NCBI GenBank assembly: GCA_036405815.1 | Contig: DASWWX010000013.1 | Location: 1 to 64,000 of the forward strand | DNA length: 64,000 nucleotides | Direction of reading: 5' to 3' | DNA from: Solimonas sp036405815 | Lineage (GTDB): Bacteria; Pseudomonadota; Gammaproteobacteria; Nevskiales; Nevskiaceae | Shown here: positions 42,605 through 52,263 of the stretch, piece after piece | Numbering within the stretch: the stretch's first letter is position 1 | Layout: each line of letters begins with the position of its first letter | Position numbers and translations under genes: made by a program | Notes under the pieces: model-generated | What the model was told of the DNA's origin: nothing | Database searches by the model: none | The model's input: the letters and a program-made list of their open reading frames with translations, nothing else

Positions 42605-44533
42605 TCAGCTCGGCGAACGGCAGTCCACGTTCCGACCGGGGCCGGTCTCGATCAAGGCCAGCACCGCGGCCGGCGGTGCGATCAGGAATAGGCCGGTGGC
42701 CGCCGCGGCGCGCAGCACCAGCGGACCGGCTTCGGGGCGAATCTTGGGCGACTTGAATGTGCCGCCGATCTTGAGCGGCGTGCGCAGGCTGACCGGGCTC
42801 ATGTCCTTGGGCTGGGGGATTAGGCGCAGCGCGAGCGTCTCCTGACCGAGATCGATCTTGCCTTCGCCATGCAACACCGTGTCGGATGTATCCAGCGCGA
42901 AGGCGCGCGTCTGCATCACGCCACCGGCGACGCCGAAGTCAGCGTAGGCGCAGCGCAAGGCGATGTTGCGATCGCGGCCGATCAGATAGCGCAGGCCTTC
43001 GGCGATATCGAGGCCGGCCAGTTCGACGAGCAGGGCGCTGATGCGGCCCGCACCCATCGCCAGGCCGATGTCGCCATCGGCCTGGCCCAGCATCTGTGCA
43101 ACCGAATTGCCGCGCGTGCGCAGCGAGGCGCTGCCGCCGATGCGGCCGACGGCGTCCTTCATGACTGCGGCGCCCGGCACCAGCTTGGGCAGATCCAGGC
43201 TTCTGGCGCGGGCATCGACTTCGACCGCGATCGGATCCTGGCGCGCGTCGAGCGTCAGCGTCGTGCGCAGCGAGCCGCCGGCCACGCCCACACTCAAGGG
43301 GTCCAGATGCAGCAGACCGTCGTCGAGTTTGAGCCGCGCATCCATCGAGTCCAGCGGCCAGCCGGGGGCATTCAGGGCGGCGACACGCAGATGCACATCC
43401 GCATCCATCGCGCGCAGCTTGCTCAGGTCATAGGGCTCGTCGGGCAGTACTCGATTGCGCGCCTGTTGCGCCGCTGCCATACGGCGCTGTTCTGCGGACG
43501 CAGTCTCGTCGGCGCCGGTCGAGGGTGGTGCGCCGATGAAGCCGGCCAGGTCGTCGAGATCAAGCTGCTTCGAGTGCAGCGTGGCGACCAGCTTGGGGCG
43601 TTCGCCGGTGATGTCGACGCTGACGCGGCCGGCCAGATCACTGTCGCCGACATGGCCGCTGAAGTCGCGGTAATGCCAGGCCGCGCCATCGCGACCGGCA
43701 CGGCCGCGCAGTGCGTACGGTGGGGTCGGCGGCAGCGCGATGCCGAGCAAGGGATACAGGTCGGCGAGATCGTTGCCGGACAAGGCAAAGTCCAGATCGA
43801 AGTCGCGTAGCTGCAGCGGTGACTGCAGCGCGCCCTCGACGCGAGCGCGCGTGGCGCCGGCAGCCGCAACTAGCTCCAAGTGGAACTGCGGGTTTTCCTG
43901 CTGCAAGGTCAGCGGCGAATCGATCTTGGCCTGCAGGCTGAACGGTTGCGCGCGATAGCGGCCGGTGCCCTTGGCGATCAGCGGCGGCGGGGTGCCGTCG
44001 GCGCCGCGCTCGCCGCTGTGGATCGCCAGGTTCAGTTCGGTCTGCAAGCTCGGTTCGTGTACGCGCAACTCGCCGTCGTCGATCGTCAGCAGGCCGATGC
44101 GCGGCGGCGCGGACGGCTCGTCGGAGGCCGGTGCCGGCAGATCCAGTTGCCAGTTCGCCTGGTCCTCGGCATTGCGTTCCAGCCGTACGCGTGGTCTTTG
44201 CAAGTGAACGTGCGGCAGTTCGATGTCGCCGCGCAGCAGCGGGCGGAGGGCGATGTCGAGCTGCAGGCGATCGAGCGTCGCCATCTCCACGTCATCCGCC
44301 CAATCGGCGTTGCCAAAGCGAAGACCGTCGGCGCGGATCTTGGTGATGCGACCCAGCTTGACGTGCAGATCGCCGTCGATCGAGAAGCTGCGGCCGGTCA
44401 TGGCGCTGACCTGGCGTGCGATCGGGCCCTTGAACCAGTTCCAGTCGAACAGCAGCACCAGTGCCACGATGGCGAGCACGACGACGCCAAGAATCTGGAA
44501 CCCGCGGCGACGATGGAGCGGCTTGGAACTCAT
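42605..44533 (-). CDS. AsmA-family protein
   Basis: 642 residues. One N-terminal membrane helix (about 13-31) anchors a long periplasmic beta-rich domain; the N-terminal AsmA signature reads FKGPIARQVSAMTGR and IDGDLHVKLG. The C-terminal part has the AsmA_2 blocks (GIGALLVEL-type segment, then LGQETLALRLIPQPKD). AsmA-like proteins form long grooves thought to carry phospholipids between the inner and outer membranes. The ATG at 44533 is preferred to a TTG one codon upstream. Confidence 0.88.
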   Translation of the reverse strand: MSSKPLHRRRGFQILGVVVLAIVALVLLFDWNWFKGPIARQVSAMTGRSFSIDGDLHVKLGRITKIRADGLRFGNADWADDVEMATLDRLQLDIALRPLLRGDIELPHVHLQRPRVRLERNAEDQANWQLDLPAPASDEPSAPPRIGLLTIDDGELRVHEPSLQTELNLAIHSGERGADGTPPPLIAKGTGRYRAQPFSLQAKIDSPLTLQQENPQFHLELVAAAGATRARVEGALQSPLQLRDFDLDFALSGNDLADLYPLLGIALPPTPPYALRGRAGRDGAAWHYRDFSGHVGDSDLAGRVSVDITGERPKLVATLHSKQLDLDDLAGFIGAPPSTGADETASAEQRRMAAAQQARNRVLPDEPYDLSKLRAMDADVHLRVAALNAPGWPLDSMDARLKLDDGLLHLDPLSVGVAGGSLRTTLTLDARQDPIAVEVDARARSLDLPKLVPGAAVMKDAVGRIGGSASLRTRGNSVAQMLGQADGDIGLAMGAGRISALLVELAGLDIAEGLRYLIGRDRNIALRCAYADFGVAGGVMQTRAFALDTSDTVLHGEGKIDLGQETLALRLIPQPKDMSPVSLRTPLKIGGTFKSPKIRPEAGPLVLRAAAATGLFLIAPPAAVLALIETGPGRNVDCRSPS

Positions 44534-44600
44534 CAAAGGAGCCTGCCGTCGCCAGATGAATTCGGGCTGAAGGTCGGCGCGGGCCGGCCGCGCAAGGTGC

Positions 44601-45131
44601 TCAGGCGGGCGGCAGATTGCGCTGCAGCATGCCGATCAGCTTGCGCTTCATCGGGATGACCCAGTTCTGCTTCAGCGTCGGCGACAGCAGGCCGGCATCT
44701 TCCAGCTCATCGCACAAGTGCATCTGGTGGGCGAGATCGAAGAGGTCGAGCTGGTAGGTGAACAGGCCGTCGTCGCCGACGGTGATGAACGAGACCCCCG
44801 GCGTCTGATAGGGGCTGCCATCGGCGCGCGTGCCCGGGCCGCGGTTCCACCAGTGCGTGATGATCTGGTTGCCGTGCGTGGTGTAGCGCTCGATCGGAAA
44901 GCTCCAGCCCTCCCAGCCAACCATCATGTCGCGACCGTAGTGCGTGGCGCGAATCTCGTCGCGGCTGTTGGCGAACACCCGCATCGTGCCGCCGTACTCA
45001 CAGAGATACTGGCAATTCTGCGCGTAGAACTGATCGGCGATCCAGGCCCACTCGTTACGCCGCGCGGCTTCCACGAACGCGGCCTGCATCTCCGCCGCTT
45101 TGGCCGCCACCTGCTGCGCGCTGATGCTCAT
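44601..45131 (-). CDS. NTF2-like (SnoaL-type) protein
   Basis: 176 residues. The alpha+beta cone typical of the NTF2-like superfamily is suggested by FVEAARRNEWAWIADQFYA, the central strands (YTTHGNQIITHWWNRG, GVSFITVGDDGLFTYQLD) and the C-terminal helix. Members include isomerases, dehydratases and binding proteins. No catalytic residue set can be assigned. ATG at 45131 with AGGAGAG upstream. The AsmA gene is downstream with a 67-bp gap. Confidence 0.78.
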   Translation of the reverse strand: MSISAQQVAAKAAEMQAAFVEAARRNEWAWIADQFYAQNCQYLCEYGGTMRVFANSRDEIRATHYGRDMMVGWEGWSFPIERYTTHGNQIITHWWNRGPGTRADGSPYQTPGVSFITVGDDGLFTYQLDLFDLAHQMHLCDELEDAGLLSPTLKQNWVIPMKRKLIGMLQRNLPPA

Positions 45132-45217
45132 TCCGCACTCTCCTGGTCTGGACTGATGACGAGATAGTCCGGTCGCGATGCGACCCGCGCCTCATCCGAT
45201 TGCGGGGGAGTGCGTGC

Positions 45218-47752
45218 TCAGGCGCGTTGCGGGCGTGATGTTTCCTCGGCCGGAGTCCCGATGCTCGGCAGCCGCAGCGCATCGACCACCGTGCCAAGCC
45301 GCGAGAACGGCACCGGTCGGCTGAACAGAAAGCCCTGGACCTCGTCGCAACCGAGCTGACGCAACTGCCGCAGTTGCTCGATGGAGTCCACGCCCTCGGC
45401 GATCACGGTCAGGTGCAATGAGCGCGCCATCGTCACGATGGTTTGCACCATCGCCACATGGGCGTCGCTGTCGCCCATCTTGATGATGAAGGAGCGGTCG
45501 ATCTTCAGTGCATCCACGGGCAGACGCGCGAGGTAGGTCAATGACGAGTAGCCGGTTCCGAAGTCGTCGATCGCGATGCGGATGCCGAGCGCACGTAGCT
45601 CGTTGAGCGTGCGGAGCGTCGATTTCACTTCGCCGAGCATCAGTGATTCGGTGACTTCCATATCGATGCGCGCCCGTTCGCCGATCTCGTCCCCCATCAG
45701 CTCGCGCACGCGCCCAACGAAGTCCGGCTGTTGCAGCTGCAGCGACGAGACATTGACGGCGATGCGCGGCGTATGGTTGCCGCGAAGCAGTGACCAGGCA
45801 CGGCTCGCACGCAGTGCTTCGGCGATGGTCCAGAGGCCGACGTCTCGGATTAGGCCGGTTTCCTCCAGCAGCGGTACGAATTGCTGCGGCGGCACCATGC
45901 CCATGTCCGGGCTGTTCCAGCGGATCAACGCCTCGACGCCGGCGACCTTGCCATCCGGCAACTGTAGCTTCGGCTGGTAATGCAGCGTGAACTCGTTGCG
46001 CGCGATCGCATGGCGCAGGCGGTTTTCCATCTCCATCCGCTGGCGAACCGCGGCGCTGATCTGCCGCGTGTAGTAGCAAAGGGACTCGCCGCCGCGCTTG
46101 GCGTGCTTGAGCGCGGATTCGGCGTTGCGCAGCAGGCTTTCGGCATCCTCACCGTCGATCGGGAACATCGCGACGCCGGCGCGCGCCGAGATACGCAGGT
46201 TCTGGCCGAACACGGTGAGGGGCAGGGCGATCTGCGCCAGTGCCTGGTCCTGCACGCGTCGCGTCAGTTCCGCGGCGTCCTCGACGTCGGTCAGGATCAG
46301 CGCGAAGCGATCGCCAGCGATGCGTGCGAGCCGGTGCATGCTCTTCGTGAAGCTGCCGAGTCGCTCGGCGATCACGACCAGCAGGCGATCGCCCGCGGCC
46401 TGGCCCCAGGCGTCGTTGATCGACTTGAAATGGTCGAGATCGATCATAGCTACGGCGAGCTGACGGCCCTCCAGCCGTGCCGAGCGTAACTGGTCGTCGA
46501 GACGCTCCAGGAACAGCTTTCGATTGGCCAGGCCGGTGAGCGGATCGTAGTGGGCGAGGAAAGCCATCTCCTCGCGCTCGGTGATGTCCTCGATCTGTGC
46601 GATGTGCGTCGTGCCTGCAGGGGCATTGGCTTGTAGCGCGACATGCACGAGCACCGGCACCGCATGGCCGTCGCGATGCACGTAACGAAGTGCGATCTGA
46701 GCCGACCGCTGTCCCGCTTTGATGGCGGCGTTGAATGTGCGCAGACCGCGCTGGTAGTCGTCTGGATGCACGCATCCGCGGTATCCCAGCTCGAGCAGCT
46801 CCGCTTCGGTGCGGCCAAGCATGCGACACATCGCCGGATTTGCATGTATCCAGTGATCCGTGTCCAGGTACAGCACCATGCCGATCGGGGCGTTCTCGAA
46901 GGCGGTCTGGAACTGCTCCTGGCTTTCGCGCATCGCCTTTTGCGCCTGTTCGCGGCGCTCGATCTCCTGCGTCAGATCGCGGTTGGCGCGTTCCACCTCG
47001 CGCAGCATGCGCGTCGTGTTGCTCGATAGCCGGGCGTCCAGAATCGATATCGCCAGGGTCGCGACGAGAAGGCCGAGAATCGCGAACGAGACGATGTAGG
47101 CCAGGGCGGCGCCATCGAGTCGCAGCCCCCCTTGTACCGTGCACACGCTGCCCGGCGGAAAGTCGGCGGCGGCCATGCCGGTGTAGTGCATGCCGCTGAT
47201 CGCCAGCCCCATGATCACCGCGGCGCCGAGGCGGCGCGCCACGCTCCAGCCGCCGGACTCGCCGCGCAACGTGAACGCCAGAACCAGCGCGACCACGGAC
47301 GCGCAGATCGCGATCATCACCGAGGCCGCGAACAGCAGCGGGTCGTACTGGATTGGTGGCGACATCTGCATCGCCGCCATGCCGGTGTAGTGCATGGCGC
47401 ATATGCCGATGCCCATCAGCGTGCCGCCGCCCAGCAACTGGCGCAGCGTCATGTGCGGGCGACTGGCGACATGCAGCGCGACACCCGACGCGGCGATGGC
47501 AATGGCCAGCGAGCCCAGCGTGGTGGCCACGTCGTAGGCCAGCGGAATCGGCATCGAGAAGGCGAGCATGCCGACGAAGTGCATCGACCAGACGCCGGCG
47601 CCCATCGAGCAGGCGCCGCCGATCAGCCAGATCCGACCCCAGCGGCCCGCATTCGAGGTGACGCGGCGGGCGAGGTCCAGCGCGCAATACGAGGCGAGCA
47701 CCGCGATCGCGATCGACAGTGCCACCAGTGCGGTGTCATACGTTCCTTGCAT
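45218..47752 (-). CDS. MHYT-PAS-GGDEF-EAL membrane signalling protein
   Basis: 844 residues. Residues 10-220 form an MHYT sensor with three motif copies (WSMHFVG, CAMHYTG, SGMHYTG) in paired membrane helices, proposed to bind copper and sense oxygen or similar gases. A PAS domain spans about 285-395. The GGDEF domain (about 405-560) is degenerate: the signature reads AGDRF. The EAL domain (about 575-825) is intact with VEALIRW, the metal-binding DDFGTGYSS and ALKIDRSF. It therefore probably breaks down cyclic di-GMP, with the GGDEF part regulatory. The ATG at 47752 has AGGAG upstream; a longer frame is not used. It is divergent from the DUF1161 gene. Confidence 0.92.
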   Translation of the reverse strand: MQGTYDTALVALSIAIAVLASYCALDLARRVTSNAGRWGRIWLIGGACSMGAGVWSMHFVGMLAFSMPIPLAYDVATTLGSLAIAIAASGVALHVASRPHMTLRQLLGGGTLMGIGICAMHYTGMAAMQMSPPIQYDPLLFAASVMIAICASVVALVLAFTLRGESGGWSVARRLGAAVIMGLAISGMHYTGMAAADFPPGSVCTVQGGLRLDGAALAYIVSFAILGLLVATLAISILDARLSSNTTRMLREVERANRDLTQEIERREQAQKAMRESQEQFQTAFENAPIGMVLYLDTDHWIHANPAMCRMLGRTEAELLELGYRGCVHPDDYQRGLRTFNAAIKAGQRSAQIALRYVHRDGHAVPVLVHVALQANAPAGTTHIAQIEDITEREEMAFLAHYDPLTGLANRKLFLERLDDQLRSARLEGRQLAVAMIDLDHFKSINDAWGQAAGDRLLVVIAERLGSFTKSMHRLARIAGDRFALILTDVEDAAELTRRVQDQALAQIALPLTVFGQNLRISARAGVAMFPIDGEDAESLLRNAESALKHAKRGGESLCYYTRQISAAVRQRMEMENRLRHAIARNEFTLHYQPKLQLPDGKVAGVEALIRWNSPDMGMVPPQQFVPLLEETGLIRDVGLWTIAEALRASRAWSLLRGNHTPRIAVNVSSLQLQQPDFVGRVRELMGDEIGERARIDMEVTESLMLGEVKSTLRTLNELRALGIRIAIDDFGTGYSSLTYLARLPVDALKIDRSFIIKMGDSDAHVAMVQTIVTMARSLHLTVIAEGVDSIEQLRQLRQLGCDEVQGFLFSRPVPFSRLGTVVDALRLPSIGTPAEETSRPQRA

Positions 47753-47939
47753 GACCACTCCTGTCGGATTCCACCGACTTTGCGCTGCGATGCCCCCTGA
47801 GCCGCAAAGTGTAATGGCCCGCGTCGCTGGCGGTGTGCCGATCGTCCATGCAAACGCCACCGTTCCCGCGCCACACGACGCGACGGTCGTGCTAGCGTCA
47901 GCGTCGAGCGGAGATCCAGGTCCGCCTCCAGGGGGATTC

Positions 47940-48212
47940 ATGTTCAGATTTGCAGTTGTCGCCGGCCTGTTGGCCGTTTTCTCCGTCACCGCGCAGGCCG
48001 CCAAGCCCTGTGAGGCTCTCAAGGGCGAGATCGCCGCCAAGCTCGATGCGAAGGGCGTTCAGCGTTATGTGCTGACGATCGTTCCGGCCGACGCCACTGG
48101 CGACCAGGCCATCGTCGGGAGCTGCGATGGCGGCAAAAGCAAGATCACGTATGTACGGGGCCGCGCGGCCCCGGCTGACGGGCCAGCGACCGAAGCAGCC
48201 GCGACGCCGTAA
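47940..48212 (+). CDS. DUF1161 family periplasmic protein
   Basis: 90 residues. Signal peptide of about 20 residues (ends TAQA), then CEALKGEIAAKLDAKGVQRY and VGSCDGGKSKITYVR, the DUF1161 pattern with two conserved Cys likely forming a disulfide. Function unknown. ATG at 47940 with GGGGA upstream. Confidence 0.88.
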   Translation: MFRFAVVAGLLAVFSVTAQAAKPCEALKGEIAAKLDAKGVQRYVLTIVPADATGDQAIVGSCDGGKSKITYVRGRAAPADGPATEAAATP

Positions 48213-48338
48213 TCTCGATCAGGTCCCTGGCCGGGAGTCCGGCGCGCGGTTCTCATCCGTATGCGGGAACCGGCCCTTGCGGTGACCATCTAGCATCAGT
48301 CCGATCAGCGGACGATGATTCGCGATGGGGGAGCATCA

Positions 48339-50624
48339 ATGAACATCCGGAAATACCGGAATGCAGGCGGCCTGCCGGCCGCCATTGCAGGCGCGAGCCT
48401 GTTGTTGCTGAGTGCCTGCGGCACGTCCGAGACGGCGCAGCAGGACGATCTCGGTCTGGGCCCGGTGCCGGGTTTCGGTGCCAGCCGTTGCGGCGACGCG
48501 ACGCAGCGGCCCTGGTGCGATACGAAGCGTTCGCCAGCCGAGCGCGCGGAACTGCTGCTTGCGCAGATGACGCTGACGCAGAAGCTCGGCCTGCTGGCGG
48601 GCGACGAGATCATCCCGTTGGCCAGTGGCGATCCCTTCGTCGGCATCAGCTACGGCATCCCGGAACTGGGTCTGCCGGATCTGCGCATGTCCGATGGCCC
48701 GGTGGGCGTGCGTGGCACCGCTGCGACTGCCTTTCCGACCCCGCTGTCGCTGGCGGCGAGCTTCGACCTGACGCTGGCGCGCCGCACCGGTGCGGCGGTG
48801 GCGCGCGAGGTGCGCTTCAAGGGCAATGACCTGGTGCATGCGCCGGTGGTCGACGTGATGCGGCATCCGCTGGCGGGGCGCACCTTCGAAACCTATGGCG
48901 AGGATCCGTATCTGGCCGGCCGCTTCGGCGTGGAATGGATACTCGGCGTGCAGGGCGAGGGCATCATGGCCAACGTCAAGCACTACCTGCTCAACACGCA
49001 GGAAGGTCAGATCGGCGTGCCGCCGCTGACCTCGGTGGTGGGTGGGCGGCAGACGGTCAATCACGTGGTCGACGAACGCACGCTGCGCGAGATGCACCTG
49101 GCGCCGTTCGAGGCCGCGGTCAAGGAAGCCGACGTCTCCTCGCTGATGTGCGCCTACAACTACGTCAACTTCGCCGCCGCCTGCGGCAGCGCCTACCTGC
49201 TGCAGCAGGTGCTGCGCGACGAGTGGGGCTTCGACGGGTTCATCGTCTCCGACTACGTGCTTGCGGTGAAGGACACGGTGCTGTCGATCAACAGCGGCAC
49301 CGAGATCGAGATGCCGTTGCCGGTGTTCTACCAGCCGTTGCTGCTGCAGGTTGCCGTCATCAGCGGGTTGATCTCGACCGAGATGATCGACACGCGCGTC
49401 GGCAATATCCTGCGCACCTTGTTCCGCTTCGGCTTCTTCGACCGCGCCAACTTCGTGCGTGACGACGAGCGGGTCAATCAGGCCGCGCACGCGGCGGTGG
49501 CGCGCGAGACGGCGGAGCAGGGCACGGTGCTGCTGCGCAACAACGGCGTGTTGCCATTGGGCGCGCCTGCCCGCATCGCGGTCATCGGCGAGTCGGCGAC
49601 GGTGCGTCCCAGCGGCGGTGGGTCTTCGGCGGTCGTGCCGTACCGCTTCCGTGCGCCACTGGATGGCTTGATCGATCGCGCCGGCAGTGATGCCGAGGTA
49701 CGCTATATCGATGGCAGCAATGCCGCGGCCGCCGCGGCACTGGCGGCCGATAGCGACGTGGCGATCGTGTTCGTGGCCGACAAGGCCAGCGAGGGCGTGG
49801 ACAAGACCTGCCTGTCGCTGGACTGCCCGCCGCTGCCGTTGTCGGTGCTGGTTCCGATCCTGCCGGAACTGGGCGCCAAGCCGCAGGATGCGCTGATCGA
49901 GGCGGTGGCGGCGGCGAATCCAAAGACGATCGTGGTCATGCAGACGGCGGGCCCCGTGCTGACGCCGTGGCGCGAGCGCACCGCGGCGCTACTGGAAGTC
50001 TGGTACCCGGGCCAGGAGGCGGGCGACGCGATCGCGCGCGTGCTGTTCGGCGATACCGATCCGGGTGGTCGTCTGCCGCTGAGCTTCCCGAACGCCGAAG
50101 GCGACACGCCTGTTGCCGGCAACCCGCTGCAGTATCCGGGTGTCGCCAACCAGGCCGTCTACACGGAAGGCGTGTTCACCGGCTATCGCTGGTATGACCA
50201 GAACGAGGTCGTGCCCGCCTATCCCTTCGGTTACGGCCTGTCGTACACGCAGTTCGTGATGGACGATCTGCAGCTCTTGGTCGACGGCGCGACCGTCGAG
50301 GCGTCGCTGAATGTCCGGAATACGGGCGCCCGCGCCGGCTGGGCGGTGCCGCAGCTCTATCTCGGTCTGCCATCGAGCGAGGCGGTGCCGCAGCCGCCGC
50401 GCGCGCTGAAGGGTTTCGGCAAGCGCTGGCTGGCGCCGGGGGCCTCCACGCGCGTGAGCTTCACGCTCGATGCACGGGCGTTCTCGTACTGGGATGTGGA
50501 GGGCGGCGACTGGAAGATCGCCGACGGTTGCTACGTGATCGAGGCCGGCGCGCATTCGCGCGAGTTGCCGCTGAAGGCGACGCTGCTGCGCAGCAGCGGG
50601 ACGATGGCGGTGAGCGGCTGCTGA
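48339..50624 (+). CDS. Family 3 beta-glucosidase-like lipoprotein
   Basis: 761 residues. The ATG at 48339 with GGGGGAG upstream gives a lipoprotein signal (lipobox LSAC, Cys27). GH3 parts are visible in order: an N-terminal barrel with SDGPVGVRG and KHYLLN, the nucleophile Asp in FDGFIVSDYV (about residue 302; the usual SDW is SDY), the alpha/beta sandwich with AVIGESATVRPSGGGSS, and a C-terminal fibronectin III-like domain. GH3 enzymes release terminal beta-D-sugars from oligosaccharides. As an anchored lipoprotein it would act in the periplasm or at the surface, possibly feeding the sugar-oxidising operon elsewhere in the window. Confidence 0.9.
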   Translation: MNIRKYRNAGGLPAAIAGASLLLLSACGTSETAQQDDLGLGPVPGFGASRCGDATQRPWCDTKRSPAERAELLLAQMTLTQKLGLLAGDEIIPLASGDPFVGISYGIPELGLPDLRMSDGPVGVRGTAATAFPTPLSLAASFDLTLARRTGAAVAREVRFKGNDLVHAPVVDVMRHPLAGRTFETYGEDPYLAGRFGVEWILGVQGEGIMANVKHYLLNTQEGQIGVPPLTSVVGGRQTVNHVVDERTLREMHLAPFEAAVKEADVSSLMCAYNYVNFAAACGSAYLLQQVLRDEWGFDGFIVSDYVLAVKDTVLSINSGTEIEMPLPVFYQPLLLQVAVISGLISTEMIDTRVGNILRTLFRFGFFDRANFVRDDERVNQAAHAAVARETAEQGTVLLRNNGVLPLGAPARIAVIGESATVRPSGGGSSAVVPYRFRAPLDGLIDRAGSDAEVRYIDGSNAAAAAALAADSDVAIVFVADKASEGVDKTCLSLDCPPLPLSVLVPILPELGAKPQDALIEAVAAANPKTIVVMQTAGPVLTPWRERTAALLEVWYPGQEAGDAIARVLFGDTDPGGRLPLSFPNAEGDTPVAGNPLQYPGVANQAVYTEGVFTGYRWYDQNEVVPAYPFGYGLSYTQFVMDDLQLLVDGATVEASLNVRNTGARAGWAVPQLYLGLPSSEAVPQPPRALKGFGKRWLAPGASTRVSFTLDARAFSYWDVEGGDWKIADGCYVIEAGAHSRELPLKATLLRSSGTMAVSGC

Positions 50625-50650
50625 GGCGGCCGCATGTCGCTCAGGCGCCC

Positions 50651-50705
50651 GCGAGAGATCTCGCGTTGAACGATGCGAGCGCAGCGAGCGGAGTCCTCGC
50701 TGCGC
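50651..50705. terminator. Two hairpins between convergent genes
   Basis: GCGAGA-GA-TCTCGC at 50651-50664 and a perfect 10-bp stem GCGCAGCGAG/CTCGCTGCGC at 50679-50705. They lie between the GH3 and wax-ester synthase stops. No long T-run, so a bidirectional terminator is possible but not certain. Confidence 0.45.
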
Positions 50706-50717
50706 CCGACCCTTGGC

Positions 50718-52103
50718 TCAAGCGCTTTCCAGTGCTTCCAGCGCTTCGCGGCTATAGACCGCAAGACGTTGCAGATGCGGCAACGTGTCGCGACAGCCGA
50801 TGAAGCCGAAGTTCAGCGTTTCCAGATAGCTGACGACGGTGATGTTGAGCCCGTAACCCTGGAACGGGATCGACAGCGGGTAGTAGGCATCCATGCGGAA
50901 GCCGCGGAAGTACATCGGCTGCGTCGGCCCCGGCACGTTGGAAATCACGAGGTTGAATGCCGGCCGTACGCGCCCGGCGGCGCCCGGCGCCATGCTCAGC
51001 ACCATCGGCGCCATCAGCAAGGCGCTGTACTGCATGATGCCGTTCTTGGTCATGCCCGAGAGCTGGGCCTTGGCGGCGCGCGTGGACGTAATGATGGCCT
51101 GCAGGCGTTCCTGCGGATCTTCGACGTCGGTGGCCAGCGAGGCGAGGATCGCCCCGACCGCATTGCCGCCGCCCGGATCGTCCTTCGGGCGGATATTGAC
51201 CGGCAGCATCGCGGTCAGCGGCTGTTCGGGCAGCGCGCCCTGTTCCAGCAGCAGGCGGCGCAGTGCGCCGCCGCATAGCGTCAGCACCACGTCGTTGAGC
51301 GTGCCGCTGTAGTGCTTGGCCACGGCTTTCAGGCGTTCCACCGAAAACTGCTGGGTGGCGAAGCGGCGGTTGCGGCTGATCTTGCGGTTGAGGATCGACT
51401 TGGGTGCCTGCAGCGGCGCGACCAGCGATTTGTCGCCGCCGCGCTTGGCCGGTGTGAAGGTGTTGATCAGCGCGCGGGTGATGTTGCGCGTGGTGCCGAG
51501 CTGCTCGCGGGCCAGCGCCAGCAGGGCCTCCATCGTCGGTGCCCTGGCGCTGCCACCCTGACCGTCGCGTTTGCCCGGTGCGCGCGCGAAGAACATCGGC
51601 GTGTCCGTTTCCGCCGGATCGGTGGACAGGCTGCGGCCCAGCAGCTTGATGCCGGTGTAGCCATCCACCAGCGCGTGATGCACCTTGAAGTACATCGCGA
51701 AACCACCGTCCTCCAGGCCTTCGATGAAGTGGACTTCCCAGGGCGGCCGGTGGAAATCGATGCCGTTGCTATGCAGGCGCGAGACCAGGATGCCCAGTTC
51801 GCGTTCGTCGCCCGGCTTCGGCAGCGCCGAGCGGCGGATGTGGTATTCGACGTCGAAGCGCTCGTCCTCGATCCAGGCCTGGACCGGACTCGCCAGTAGA
51901 TTGGGATAGCGTGCCTTGAGGTTCCAGGGTGGATGGACCTCGGTGGTCGCGCGCACCTCGTCCATCACGTTGCGCAGGAAGTCCGTCTTCTGTCCCTTGG
52001 GCGGCGTGAAGCGCATCAGCGCGCCGACGTGCATCATCGATTCGCGCGTCTCCGCGGCGAGAAACGTCCAGTCCAGCGGGTTCAGGCGCTTGGCGACGGC
52101 CAT
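50718..52103 (-). CDS. Wax ester synthase/diacylglycerol acyltransferase family protein
   Basis: 461 residues. The active-site motif HHALVDG (near residue 146) is the HHxxxDG of this acyltransferase family, whose members join fatty alcohols or diacylglycerols to acyl-CoA to make storage wax esters or triacylglycerols. The C-terminal half shows the family's ISNVPGPTQPMYFRG segment and GYGLNITVVSY. ATG at 52103 with AGGAGA just upstream. No fatty acyl-CoA reductase is adjacent. Consistent with a bacterium storing neutral lipid. Confidence 0.92.
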   Translation of the reverse strand: MAVAKRLNPLDWTFLAAETRESMMHVGALMRFTPPKGQKTDFLRNVMDEVRATTEVHPPWNLKARYPNLLASPVQAWIEDERFDVEYHIRRSALPKPGDERELGILVSRLHSNGIDFHRPPWEVHFIEGLEDGGFAMYFKVHHALVDGYTGIKLLGRSLSTDPAETDTPMFFARAPGKRDGQGGSARAPTMEALLALAREQLGTTRNITRALINTFTPAKRGGDKSLVAPLQAPKSILNRKISRNRRFATQQFSVERLKAVAKHYSGTLNDVVLTLCGGALRRLLLEQGALPEQPLTAMLPVNIRPKDDPGGGNAVGAILASLATDVEDPQERLQAIITSTRAAKAQLSGMTKNGIMQYSALLMAPMVLSMAPGAAGRVRPAFNLVISNVPGPTQPMYFRGFRMDAYYPLSIPFQGYGLNITVVSYLETLNFGFIGCRDTLPHLQRLAVYSREALEALESA

Positions 52104-52263
52104 GGGTTCTCCTCTTTATTCGTGTGCCGCTGCGTCGATGGTATGCCGGTCGATGGCGTCTGTCGCGCCCACCACATCTGGATCGCTGGCGCCAGATTGG
52201 CAGTGCCCAAAGTGCGCGCTATCGTCGCCGGCCTTCTCGCCGTCCGCACCACCCGAACCACGC

